A stretch of 20,184 nucleotides of DNA from a virus. The notes beneath the pieces are model-generated. The model was not told the origin of the DNA and ran no database searches. It saw only the letters and a list, made by a program, of their open reading frames with translations. The position numbers were made by a program, and so were the translations under genes. Each line of letters begins with the position of its first letter. The stretch's first letter is position 1. Shown one piece after another: positions 6,483-13,762 of the stretch. Location: positions 1-20,184 of IMG/VR virus record IMGVR_UViG_3300030380_000254; one strand, written 5' to 3'.

Positions 6483-6905
6483 TTAGGCAAATGTTGCCGC
6501 AGTTTCTGCAGTACCAAGTTCTGCAATAACCGCAAAGACACGAACCTTACCATCGAAAGTTGCTGTGTTAGCAATCAAGTCGATAGTATCAGCAGCGGTA
6601 TACAGCTTTGCTGTGCCTGCTGCGTTGTTGATTTCGTGGCCTGTTGCTGTGCCATCTAGAGCAGCAACGTACAAATCATCATCAGCATCATCACCTAAGT
6701 CAAGAACTGGTGAACCAGTTGATGCTACAGTGAGGACTTCCACACCTGCCATAAGAACAAGTGTGTTAGCTTTCATTTCGAATACTTCTACTGAGTCAGA
6801 AGTAGTCAAGCTAGTTGAAGAGAAGTCTAGTACGACTTCAATGATTTGAGGCTTGATGCCCAGTGGGACACCTGCGACAGCACCAGTTACAGTATAAGTA
6901 GCCAT
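6483..6905 (-). CDS. Probable capsid decoration or head-associated protein
   Basis: This 140-residue protein follows the major capsid gene by 15 bases and has AGGGAG at good distance before ATG 6905. It is rich in Ala, Thr, Val and Asp with alternating hydrophobic residues (IIEVVLDFSSTSLTTSDSVE, TLVLMAGVEVLTVASTGSPV, VRVFAVIAELGTAETAATF), predicting an all-beta fold with few charged helices. A small beta protein next to the capsid gene is commonly a decoration protein stabilising the head; the identification is by context. It is the last gene before the hairpin and promoter at 6422-6470. Confidence 0.65.
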   Translation of the reverse strand: MATYTVTGAVAGVPLGIKPQIIEVVLDFSSTSLTTSDSVEVFEMKANTLVLMAGVEVLTVASTGSPVLDLGDDADDDLYVAALDGTATGHEINNAAGTAKLYTAADTIDLIANTATFDGKVRVFAVIAELGTAETAATFA

Positions 6906-6920
6906 TACTAAGTCTCCCTA

Positions 6921-7859
6921 TTAGTCAGTCTTAATGACACCTTGAACGATTGCTTCTGGGCGAATGACCTTACGACCAAACACATGAAGACCACGAACGA
7001 TGTCACTAAAAGTTTCAGTTGAACGTACAACTTCAGTCTTCGCAATGTGCGAAGCAGTTGCAGTTGAGGACATGTGTCCAGCAAGAACCACAAAGTCATT
7101 TGTAGTATCTTGTGAGTTGATAGTCACAACGTCAGTTCCTGAATTGTTCAGAGCAGTAGACTTGTAACAATTAAAACCAGCAATGTTGCCAGCCATTACA
7201 AGACCGTTCCGGAGAGGCGTAGTGCCATCACCAGTTACCTGAACCTCTGCGAACTTAGCACCAGCTTTGAACGCATTTTCATAGAAAATTGGAGGTGCTA
7301 CAAACCAACGGTTCTCTTCTGGAACAGTTGAGTCGTCAAGGATACGAGCCATAGTCATAAGCAAGTTTACAGCAGCGTCTTCGTTACCACTACCAGTGAT
7401 ATCGATAGGTGCGCCAGCAGTACCAACAGAAGTGCCGGTATTACCAGCGTTGTCTGCCATGTTTTGCAAGATGTTAGCATCGTACTTACGCTTCAGCGAG
7501 TATGCACCCGATGAAGTAGCAAGAGCCTCGAAGTTAACGTGAGACTGACGCTCTTCGATGTCGTCAATCTTAAACGCAAATGCGTTTGCTTGGTCAACAA
7601 CCATAGTAATCTGGTCATCTGCTAAGTCCTGTGGGTTTACCACGGAACCACGAGCGTATGAAGACACAGTGATTGTTGGCTCTTTAATGATACGTACTGT
7701 ATCGCCAAAGTTTTCAATTTCGCCAGCGTAGTCGGTATTAGTAATATCTTCTGCAACCGAAGCACGACGGAAGAATTTGAGAACTTTTTGGCTAAAGATT
7801 TCCGGGGTAAAGTTCCCAGAAGGCAGGTTATTATGACCTGATGCGCTATTAAAAGCCAT
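6921..7859 (-). CDS. Major capsid protein
   Basis: This 312-residue protein is expected to form the icosahedral head. It begins MAFNSASGHNNLPSGNF, followed by the helical PEIFSQKVLKFFRRASVAED and by DTVRIIKEPTITVSSYARG, a region I associate with capsid proteins of the P22-coat and related HK97-fold families. VVDQANAFAFKIDDIEERQS and KRKYDANILQNMADNAG match the spine-helix and long beta regions of such proteins, and IPxE-like C-terminal sequence (VRGLHVFGRKVIRPEAIV) ends the chain. It lies directly downstream of the scaffold gene. A strong ribosome site (AGGAAGG) precedes ATG 7859, consistent with high expression. Confidence 0.88.
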   Translation of the reverse strand: MAFNSASGHNNLPSGNFTPEIFSQKVLKFFRRASVAEDITNTDYAGEIENFGDTVRIIKEPTITVSSYARGSVVNPQDLADDQITMVVDQANAFAFKIDDIEERQSHVNFEALATSSGAYSLKRKYDANILQNMADNAGNTGTSVGTAGAPIDITGSGNEDAAVNLLMTMARILDDSTVPEENRWFVAPPIFYENAFKAGAKFAEVQVTGDGTTPLRNGLVMAGNIAGFNCYKSTALNNSGTDVVTINSQDTTNDFVVLAGHMSSTATASHIAKTEVVRSTETFSDIVRGLHVFGRKVIRPEAIVQGVIKTD

Positions 7860-7882
7860 TGTTCAATCCCTTCCTTTGAGGA

Positions 7883-8785
7883 TTAAGAGTTATAGTCGAT
7901 TCGCCCCTCAGCCCTTGCAGAGTCAATTTCAGCTTCCGCCTTTTCAAACTCCCAAGGTTTCATCTTGGCGATTTGCGAAGCCTTGAAGACCTTCTTACCC
8001 GCGTTGGGGTCCGTAGATACTTCTTTAGCAGCGGGTTTAGTAACAGCTTCTGCTGCACTTTCCTGACGCTTAGACTTCTTTGTTTTTGTAAGACCAACAT
8101 CGGCCTTATAAAGGTCGACGACACGAGCCGCCCATTTTGCATCGGTATTGTTTTTGTAAATACCATTTGCTAATGTAGATGGCTGCTCTTCGAGCCAACC
8201 CAAGAACTGGTCTGTAGCCTTGAGTTCATCAAAGTCTGGGTGTAACCGAAGGAGTTCCTCGTAGGCTTTCTCCTTTTCTAAGTTCTTTTCCCGTTCTTTG
8301 ATTGTGCCAATCTCGTCACGGAGTTTTGATACTTGCGACTCTGTTTGCATAGATGCAACAGTTTGAACCACTTCAAACACATCAGGGTAACGTTCCTTAA
8401 ACTCGTCTAGTTCTTCTTGAGTTCTCGGCGGTGTAACCCCCCTTGGCATTTCAACAGCACGGCTATTCATAGTATCTCGAAGACTCGCGATTTCTTCTTT
8501 GAACTCGTTTACCTTGCTATCGTAGTGTTTCTTTAAGTCGTCGTATCTTTTCTTGTAGTCGTGTTCCGCTTCCTTTGTTTCCTTTTGCGGAACGAAACTA
8601 TCACTTTCCTGAGTAGCCGCTTCTTGTTCAACGGGGTCAGTTGTTTCTTCGGATGCTTCTACTTGTTCGTCTTCTTCATCCTTATAAACTTCGTCGCGAT
8701 ATTTTCCACGATACAGTTCTTTGTTGTTAGTAACTCCGAAAGAGTCGTTTGGTTTATTGGCTCTGTGGCCTTTTACTTTTGCCAT
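7883..8785 (-). CDS. Capsid scaffolding protein
   Basis: This 300-residue protein is very hydrophilic, with an acidic N-terminal third (KDEEDEQVEASEETTDPVEQ), a long central region of heptad-like Lys/Glu helix (YKKRYDDLKKHYDSKVNEFK and ASLRDTMNSRAVEMPRGVTP, then VSKLRDEIGTIKEREKNLEK), and a C-terminal segment KVFKASQIAKMKPWEFEKAE. Composition and length match phage scaffolding proteins, which drive procapsid assembly and are lost from the mature head; the C-terminal basic and hydrophobic part usually binds the coat. It lies immediately before the major capsid gene. GAGGT stands 7 bases before ATG 8785. Confidence 0.85.
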   Translation of the reverse strand: MAKVKGHRANKPNDSFGVTNNKELYRGKYRDEVYKDEEDEQVEASEETTDPVEQEAATQESDSFVPQKETKEAEHDYKKRYDDLKKHYDSKVNEFKEEIASLRDTMNSRAVEMPRGVTPPRTQEELDEFKERYPDVFEVVQTVASMQTESQVSKLRDEIGTIKEREKNLEKEKAYEELLRLHPDFDELKATDQFLGWLEEQPSTLANGIYKNNTDAKWAARVVDLYKADVGLTKTKKSKRQESAAEAVTKPAAKEVSTDPNAGKKVFKASQIAKMKPWEFEKAEAEIDSARAEGRIDYNS

Positions 8786-8820
8786 TTGTTTTACCTCATG
8801 ATGCGGGGCTACTTGGCTTG

Positions 8821-8868
8821 TAGGTAGCCGCTTCGGTTACGTCAGGGCCGCGTTAGCGGGTAGCTGAC
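8821..8868 (-). repeat. Cluster of hairpins at the 845-residue gene / scaffold junction
   Basis: Two adjacent inverted repeats lie here: GTAGCCG/CGGTTAC around 8824-8840 with a 3-base loop and one wobble pair, and GTCAG (8841-8845) with CTGAC (8864-8868), which encloses CCGC-GTTA-GCGG. The left structure is intergenic and the right one covers the last codons of the 845-residue gene. No T-run follows on either strand, so it is not a normal terminator. It may be an mRNA processing or stability element before the strongly expressed scaffold and capsid genes. Confidence 0.4.
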
Positions 8869-11390
8869 AAATTAGTATTTAAGAATGATTCATCGCCTTG
8901 TAGTGTTGCATCTCCCATTGTTTTAGGTGCAAACACTGTGCCGACCATTTCTAAGATTGCTAGCGGAGGTGTGGCTTTTGTAGCTACCTTAGAGATTGCT
9001 CTGCCTGCAAGTTTACCTGCAGACTTAGGGTCGTTCTTAAATGTTTCTATAAAATTAACTTTTGATTTATCATCATGGAACACTTGTTCCTGTAAAAACA
9101 TCACCATGCTTTCCAAGGAGCGTTCACCTGTTTCGTAAGCCTTTTTCATGTTACGTATAAAACGTACGTTCTTGTTCAACTCTTTTTTAGGCATCTTTGA
9201 GAAGTATTCGTTTTTCTTCGATGCGTTTACTTTCCACGCTTCTTCCACACCTTCGAATAACTCATCTATCGTAACCTTGCGGCTAAGAATCTGCTGATTG
9301 CCCGGTCCGCCATGTACTGCGTACCTACGCGCTTTGTCTACAGACGGAGTGTGAAACTTGCCTACATTGGTGTCATCGTAGCCGTACTTGATTGTGGACT
9401 GCGCTTTGTTGGGGTCGATTGGCTCACCGCGATAAACTGTTACTTTGTCACCAGATGCGTATCCGGGCCTATCAAGCATACCACCCTGCGCTGCTTCTTG
9501 CAGACGCTCCTTGGTTTCTGGCTTACCACGATTATTGATTTTTTTGAGTCTGTCGTAGCCGATGATTTTAGCGAGGTATGGTGCAACCGTTACTTCACCA
9601 CGAGAGATAGCTACATCTATTAGTTTAGTAGAGTTTTCTGAATTGTCAATAGTAATACCGCGTCTAACTGCTTCTTTTTGTGCATCGTTCAACATTTTCT
9701 TGATGTCTTGCTCTCCCGCGAACTCTACTGCGGCAGCGTTGATAACGAACGCACCCTCTGGCATCTGTGTTTCTACGTCGTCTGCAACAGTCTGTTCTTC
9801 GGGTACTTGACTAGGTGGGCGGTCAACAAAGCCAGACCCCATCCCTGCAGCTATCCCGCCTACTGCCATGCCGACTGTTCCGCCAGCAGCGTACTCATCC
9901 GGGTCTAAACCTTCGAAGTCATCAACGTTATCGAACGAAGATTCTCTGCTAGGACCGCTAGAAGAGATGGTGGGTCCTTCATCATCACTGTCATAAAAGT
10001 CCCCAGCTAAACGCTGCCGTCCAGCTTCAATATTACGTTGTCTCTGCGCTTCATCTGCCCTACGCTGTTCGTCCTGCCTACGCTGCTCGGCTCTATCTGC
10101 AGCAATCTTATTTTTCTCTGCTTGAATGAGGTCTGCTAACTTCCCTTTACCTGCACGAGCATCATTAATAATATCCTGCATACGGTCTTGTTCAGCTTTT
10201 GTAGTCCACCCAAACTCACTTTTAGCAAGTCTATTTCGGTCAGCAGCATTGGCGTATTTAGAATAACCAACACCGGGTGTATAATATTTACCGTCTGCTG
10301 TGTAAAATCCTTTAAGACGATTGTTTGGGTCTGTAAAAACACCCCCTGAGTCTTCGACACTAACATTAGCTTTGAAGTCGCCAAAGTCAGTAAGACCTGC
10401 TTTACCACTAAAACGGTAACTCTTAGGAATGAAACCTTTGGAAAGAGCTTCTAGGTCTTTTATCTGATTGACAGACATACCCTGTAAGTTACCCGTATAT
10501 CCTCTAGCACCGGGTCTACGGGTGATTCCCATTCCGCTGCCAAACTGCATGGCAAAACCCGTGTCTGAGTATTTAAACATATCTCCGGGCATACCTCTTG
10601 CAGCACTTTCTGCTGCTCTAATCTGAGTCATATCTTCATACTGCTTGGCATGAACCAAATCTGACACCACACCAAGAGGACCAGAGGGACGGAACGACGT
10701 TGCACCAAAAGCATTTTTAACTGTATCACCAGTAAGGAGACTGCCCACTGTGCCGAGTCCGGTCATAGCAAATACCCCAGCCATAGCCTTCGGTATACCT
10801 TCAGCAACCCTCTTCTTTACCCCCGCAAAACCTTCTTCACGCAACTCAGCAAACTCTTCAGATAGAGTCTGCGGCGCATCTCTAACAGCCTGTATACCTT
10901 CTCTAGCTTCTACGCCCAAAACACTAAGGTCTATGTCACGGTAATTACCCTTAGTAAACGGTTCGTAAATACCACTAACAAGATTTACACGGTCCATCTG
11001 CCCATTATTACGAAGATACTCGGAGTAAGTAGCATACTCTGATGTGTAATTCTTATAAGCATCCGCCCCATACTTAATGCTACTAGCACCTGTTGTTGCC
11101 TCGCCATCTGTAAAGGTAGGGTCACGCAATACGTTAGTAACTGCCTCACTCTCGTCTACGCTATCTTGTTCCTCTGGTTTAATTTCATCTCCAACTTCAG
11201 GCGCACCTACCTCAATGTCAGATTCTTCACCTAAACCCGGCAATCCTAGAAACTGATTATAAAAATTGACTTTGCGTGAACCATACTCTTCTTGCGTCAG
11301 TTCTTTCTGACCCACGTACTTAAACCCACCAGTATCGGTAGGGTCAAAGCCCAAGCGTGGTCCCATCCCAATGTCAATTCTGTCAACCAT
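8853..11390 (-). CDS. Large virion protein with ADP-ribosyltransferase-like segment
   Basis: This 845-residue protein lies between the portal and scaffold genes, where short-tailed phages encode internal or ejected virion proteins. Its parts are: an acidic N-terminus (about 1-100); a Gly-rich region with hydrophobic patches (200-245); a charged Arg/Glu/Gln helix (430-460); a Gly/Ala/Met-rich stretch (500-520, GGTVGMAVGGIAAGMGSGF); a conserved-looking domain (530-625, PEGAFVINAAAVEFAGE and IIGYDRLKKINNRGKPET); then residues 648-715 with VTVYRGEPID and GKFHTPSVDKARRYAVHG. The YRG and FHTP...A..YA pair resembles the Arg and Ser/Thr motifs of ADP-ribosyltransferase folds, but the catalytic Glu could not be placed. 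The PEGAFVINAAAVEFAG block recurs in marine phages. Its ATG overlaps the previous small gene by 8 bases. Confidence 0.75.
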   Translation of the reverse strand: MVDRIDIGMGPRLGFDPTDTGGFKYVGQKELTQEEYGSRKVNFYNQFLGLPGLGEESDIEVGAPEVGDEIKPEEQDSVDESEAVTNVLRDPTFTDGEATTGASSIKYGADAYKNYTSEYATYSEYLRNNGQMDRVNLVSGIYEPFTKGNYRDIDLSVLGVEAREGIQAVRDAPQTLSEEFAELREEGFAGVKKRVAEGIPKAMAGVFAMTGLGTVGSLLTGDTVKNAFGATSFRPSGPLGVVSDLVHAKQYEDMTQIRAAESAARGMPGDMFKYSDTGFAMQFGSGMGITRRPGARGYTGNLQGMSVNQIKDLEALSKGFIPKSYRFSGKAGLTDFGDFKANVSVEDSGGVFTDPNNRLKGFYTADGKYYTPGVGYSKYANAADRNRLAKSEFGWTTKAEQDRMQDIINDARAGKGKLADLIQAEKNKIAADRAEQRRQDEQRRADEAQRQRNIEAGRQRLAGDFYDSDDEGPTISSSGPSRESSFDNVDDFEGLDPDEYAAGGTVGMAVGGIAAGMGSGFVDRPPSQVPEEQTVADDVETQMPEGAFVINAAAVEFAGEQDIKKMLNDAQKEAVRRGITIDNSENSTKLIDVAISRGEVTVAPYLAKIIGYDRLKKINNRGKPETKERLQEAAQGGMLDRPGYASGDKVTVYRGEPIDPNKAQSTIKYGYDDTNVGKFHTPSVDKARRYAVHGGPGNQQILSRKVTIDELFEGVEEAWKVNASKKNEYFSKMPKKELNKNVRFIRNMKKAYETGERSLESMVMFLQEQVFHDDKSKVNFIETFKNDPKSAGKLAGRAISKVATKATPPLAILEMVGTVFAPKTMGDATLQGDESFLNTNLSATR

Positions 11391-11604
11391 TCTTAACTAT
11401 CGCCTCGTAATTACTCTTCAGCTTGAGGAGCATTTCCACTAAAGCCAGCTTCCCCTGCACTTGGCGCAGTTCCGACTCCGATTGTGCCGTTACCACGGCC
11501 CGAATCATCGATTCCCTGACTTCCTGCAGGTACTCCTCCATCAGGGGCCATTCCTTGTTGTTCACCAGCGGGGCCAGCTTCTGCGCTTGCTGCTTGTTGA
11601 GCAT
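11383..11604 (-). CDS. 73-residue helical protein overlapping the portal 3' end
   Basis: This frame starts at ATG 11604 inside the portal gene, in a different frame, and ends 8 bases into the next gene. It has its own Shine-Dalgarno, AAGGA (11619-11615), 10 bases upstream. The peptide is a convincing folded sequence: MLNKQQAQKLAPLVNNKEWP then EEYLQEVRESMIRAVVTAQS and RQVQGKLALVEMLLKLKSNY, two long amphipathic helices. I recognise the style of a small helical protein often encoded just after phage portal genes. The portal sequence encoded by the same bases is low-complexity Gly/Ala/Pro/Gln, so this frame is the constrained one. A role as a small head-assembly or connector helper is inference. 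Confidence 0.8.
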   Translation of the reverse strand: MLNKQQAQKLAPLVNNKEWPLMEEYLQEVRESMIRAVVTAQSESELRQVQGKLALVEMLLKLKSNYEAIVKNG

Positions 11605-13528
11605 TTGCCATCATTCCTTGTAACATTTTCGCATAGAGTTGTGCTTCGTTGGCATCGTTTACCAGACTATCAGGGTCGATGTCCTGTGATATTGCCAACT
11701 CCCTCATCAGGTTGGGTATCTTGACGAATGGAGCTAACATTGGATTTGCTACGGTTTGCAGCAGAGTTGTTAAACGCTGACTGCGAACTTCCTTCTGCAT
11801 AACAGCCGCAACACCCCTTGGTTTTATCTCTAAGTCGCCTACTATGTCCGGCGCATCGTTGTTGAACTGCATGTTCCATTGAAAATACGCCTCTCCTAGT
11901 GGTTTTAGCAACATATCATCTATGTTCTTTACAACCGTCTTCATAGACAGCCCTGCAGACCCCATCAGCATTGATAGACCTGCTGCGGTACGTCCTGTAC
12001 CAGTAACACCTGTCTGACCGTGCATAATCGATGGGATACCTGTTTCCTCATCAGCTAACTGTCGGCTAATCTGATACATCTGTAGGTTCTCACCTGCAGT
12101 GTTAGGAAACTTTAAGCCGTTGATTGCTGTGCCAGTAACACCCGACTGACGGCGGAATATCTTGCCGGGGAAGATGTCCATGTTCTGACCCGGTACAAGA
12201 CTAGCTTCATCCACGTCAAACACAAGGTTACCCGCAAGTGCTAGATTATCGATTGCCATCCGAACGTGACCGTTCATCAGCTTCTGTGCATCTTCCATGT
12301 TCTCAGCAACGCCAACACCCCATAACTGGTATGGGTTGACTTCGTATGGGAACACCTGATACGGAATACGGGCTGGGGTGAATGGGTTCAAGACACAGCG
12401 CAGAATCATGTTTCCGCAGACCCAAATGTTTACCTGAAGCTCATCGAACTCAGACATCATGTCCGCTTCTTCAAACCCTGCCGCCTTTGCAAGTTTAGAG
12501 TCGAGAACACCCCAGTATTCTAGAACCTCGTAGCGGCTTTCAGATACGTATGGCTCGGTTTCATCCTCACGAATAGTATCCTCGTAATATTTGTCCTCGT
12601 AGTTAGGACCTTTCGCCAAGCACTCTTCGATAGCTTCTGCGATAAAGTGCGGACGCTTAATTAATGCGCGGAGTTGCTGACGATTAAATCTGTGACGTTC
12701 TACGACGTATTCACAGTCATCTATGCTGGTAGCTGACGGGTCAGGGTGGAAGTCCCACGCAGACACCATCTCAATTCTAGGTACAACCTTTTCATACGGC
12801 TGATACTCACGTTCGCCGTCATCGTTGCGGCCCCACTGATGGACACGCTTATAGAAGTTAAAAGGTCCCTTGACAATACCTGTGCCAAGAAGGGACGATT
12901 CAAATATAGCATTACGAAATACGTTTACTGCGTTAGTGTCGAGAAGCTGGTCATGGATGACCTTTTCCATATTCATTGCTGCAATCTGTGCTGGGCTAAT
13001 CTGTGGTTCGCCCATCTTTGCAGGTCCTTCAGCAAGGGGCAACTGCCCGTACTCGCCCTGAAGACCACCAAGGAAGTTGCTGGATGGTTCTGCACCCAAT
13101 GCTCCCGGCAACATCTCTCGTCCGTCACCAGCAAAACCGTAGGGGTCTTGCGTCTGGTCTAGAGGTGTCTCCATGTGAGCAAACTCCGCAATCCCTTCGG
13201 GGACCGGAGTGTGTTGCACAACCAGCGGAAACTTCTTGTTGGCAAAAAGAATATCTACAATTTGACCATACGCTGCCAAAACCTTTGTCTTGGTAATCCT
13301 TACGAATACCTTAGACCGTTCTGAGTCACGATAGGCTGTTGTAGAATCATACACACCACGAAAGTTCTTGTAGGCTTGCAACCAACGCTGCTCATGAGAG
13401 TAACGCCCGTTTTCTGCTTCTTCGAACTTTTCTTTTACATAGCCAGCAAGACCCGGAAAGGTCTCTTCTGGGTTGACTATTGAGATAGAGGTGTCATCTT
13501 CAGGTTGAAGGAAATTATCTTCTGACAT
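11411..13528 (-). CDS. Portal protein
   Basis: This 705-residue protein should form the dodecameric ring at one capsid vertex through which DNA enters and leaves. The N-terminal region contains VKEKFEEAENGRYSHEQRW and TKTKVLAAYGQIVDILFANK; the middle holds VVPRIEMVSAWDFHPDPSAT and YRV-like adaptor text (VLEYWGVLDSKLAKAAGFEE); the stem and wing region has PYQLWGVGVAENMEDAQKLM, and GRTAAGLSMLMGSAGLSMK before the helical C-terminal part. These are typical of the large portals of short-tailed phages. The last 64 residues are disordered Gly/Ala/Pro/Gln-rich sequence overlapping another gene. Its ribosome site is weak, and the ATG lies 3 bases after the previous stop, suggesting re-initiation. Confidence 0.9.
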   Translation of the reverse strand: MSEDNFLQPEDDTSISIVNPEETFPGLAGYVKEKFEEAENGRYSHEQRWLQAYKNFRGVYDSTTAYRDSERSKVFVRITKTKVLAAYGQIVDILFANKKFPLVVQHTPVPEGIAEFAHMETPLDQTQDPYGFAGDGREMLPGALGAEPSSNFLGGLQGEYGQLPLAEGPAKMGEPQISPAQIAAMNMEKVIHDQLLDTNAVNVFRNAIFESSLLGTGIVKGPFNFYKRVHQWGRNDDGEREYQPYEKVVPRIEMVSAWDFHPDPSATSIDDCEYVVERHRFNRQQLRALIKRPHFIAEAIEECLAKGPNYEDKYYEDTIREDETEPYVSESRYEVLEYWGVLDSKLAKAAGFEEADMMSEFDELQVNIWVCGNMILRCVLNPFTPARIPYQVFPYEVNPYQLWGVGVAENMEDAQKLMNGHVRMAIDNLALAGNLVFDVDEASLVPGQNMDIFPGKIFRRQSGVTGTAINGLKFPNTAGENLQMYQISRQLADEETGIPSIMHGQTGVTGTGRTAAGLSMLMGSAGLSMKTVVKNIDDMLLKPLGEAYFQWNMQFNNDAPDIVGDLEIKPRGVAAVMQKEVRSQRLTTLLQTVANPMLAPFVKIPNLMRELAISQDIDPDSLVNDANEAQLYAKMLQGMMANAQQAASAEAGPAGEQQGMAPDGGVPAGSQGIDDSGRGNGTIGVGTAPSAGEAGFSGNAPQAEE

Positions 13529-13531
13529 ATC

Positions 13532-13750
13532 TTAGTAATCGCGTTCTTCAGCCATTTTCATTACGTTAGGGTCTACTGCACCCTTAGTTGCAACTTTTGG
13601 CATGTCTTCAGTCAAAACACCTTGAGCAGTCTTGGTGTCAAACTCTAAACCTTCACGGTAAAGCTGGTCTGCACCCATCTGGTCATCAACAGAGGTGTTT
13701 GGTGAGTTCATGATGTAAGCTGCCCCATAATTGTAATTATTACCCGGCAT
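13532..13750 (-). CDS. Small unknown protein before the portal
   Basis: ATG 13750 is chosen because GGGAG lies 6 bases upstream; ATG 13756 would sit directly on that ribosome site. The 72-residue product begins MPGNNYNYGAAYIMNSPNTS, with an Asn/Tyr-rich start, and continues into acidic and polar sequence (DDQMGADQLYREGLEFDTKT, ending EERDY). It lacks membrane segments or clear domains and is probably mostly flexible. The gene is wedged between the recombinase-like gene and the portal with only a few bases on either side, so it is likely expressed with them. No function is recognised; a small head-completion or virion protein is possible. Confidence 0.65.
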   Translation of the reverse strand: MPGNNYNYGAAYIMNSPNTSVDDQMGADQLYREGLEFDTKTAQGVLTEDMPKVATKGAVDPNVMKMAEERDY

Positions 13751-13762
13751 TTTCATCTCCCG

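Noticed and set aside
8821-8868. Intrinsic terminator between the 845-residue gene and the scaffold gene
   Set aside because: The hairpins are clear, but no T-run follows on either strand, so they are reported only as structured repeats.
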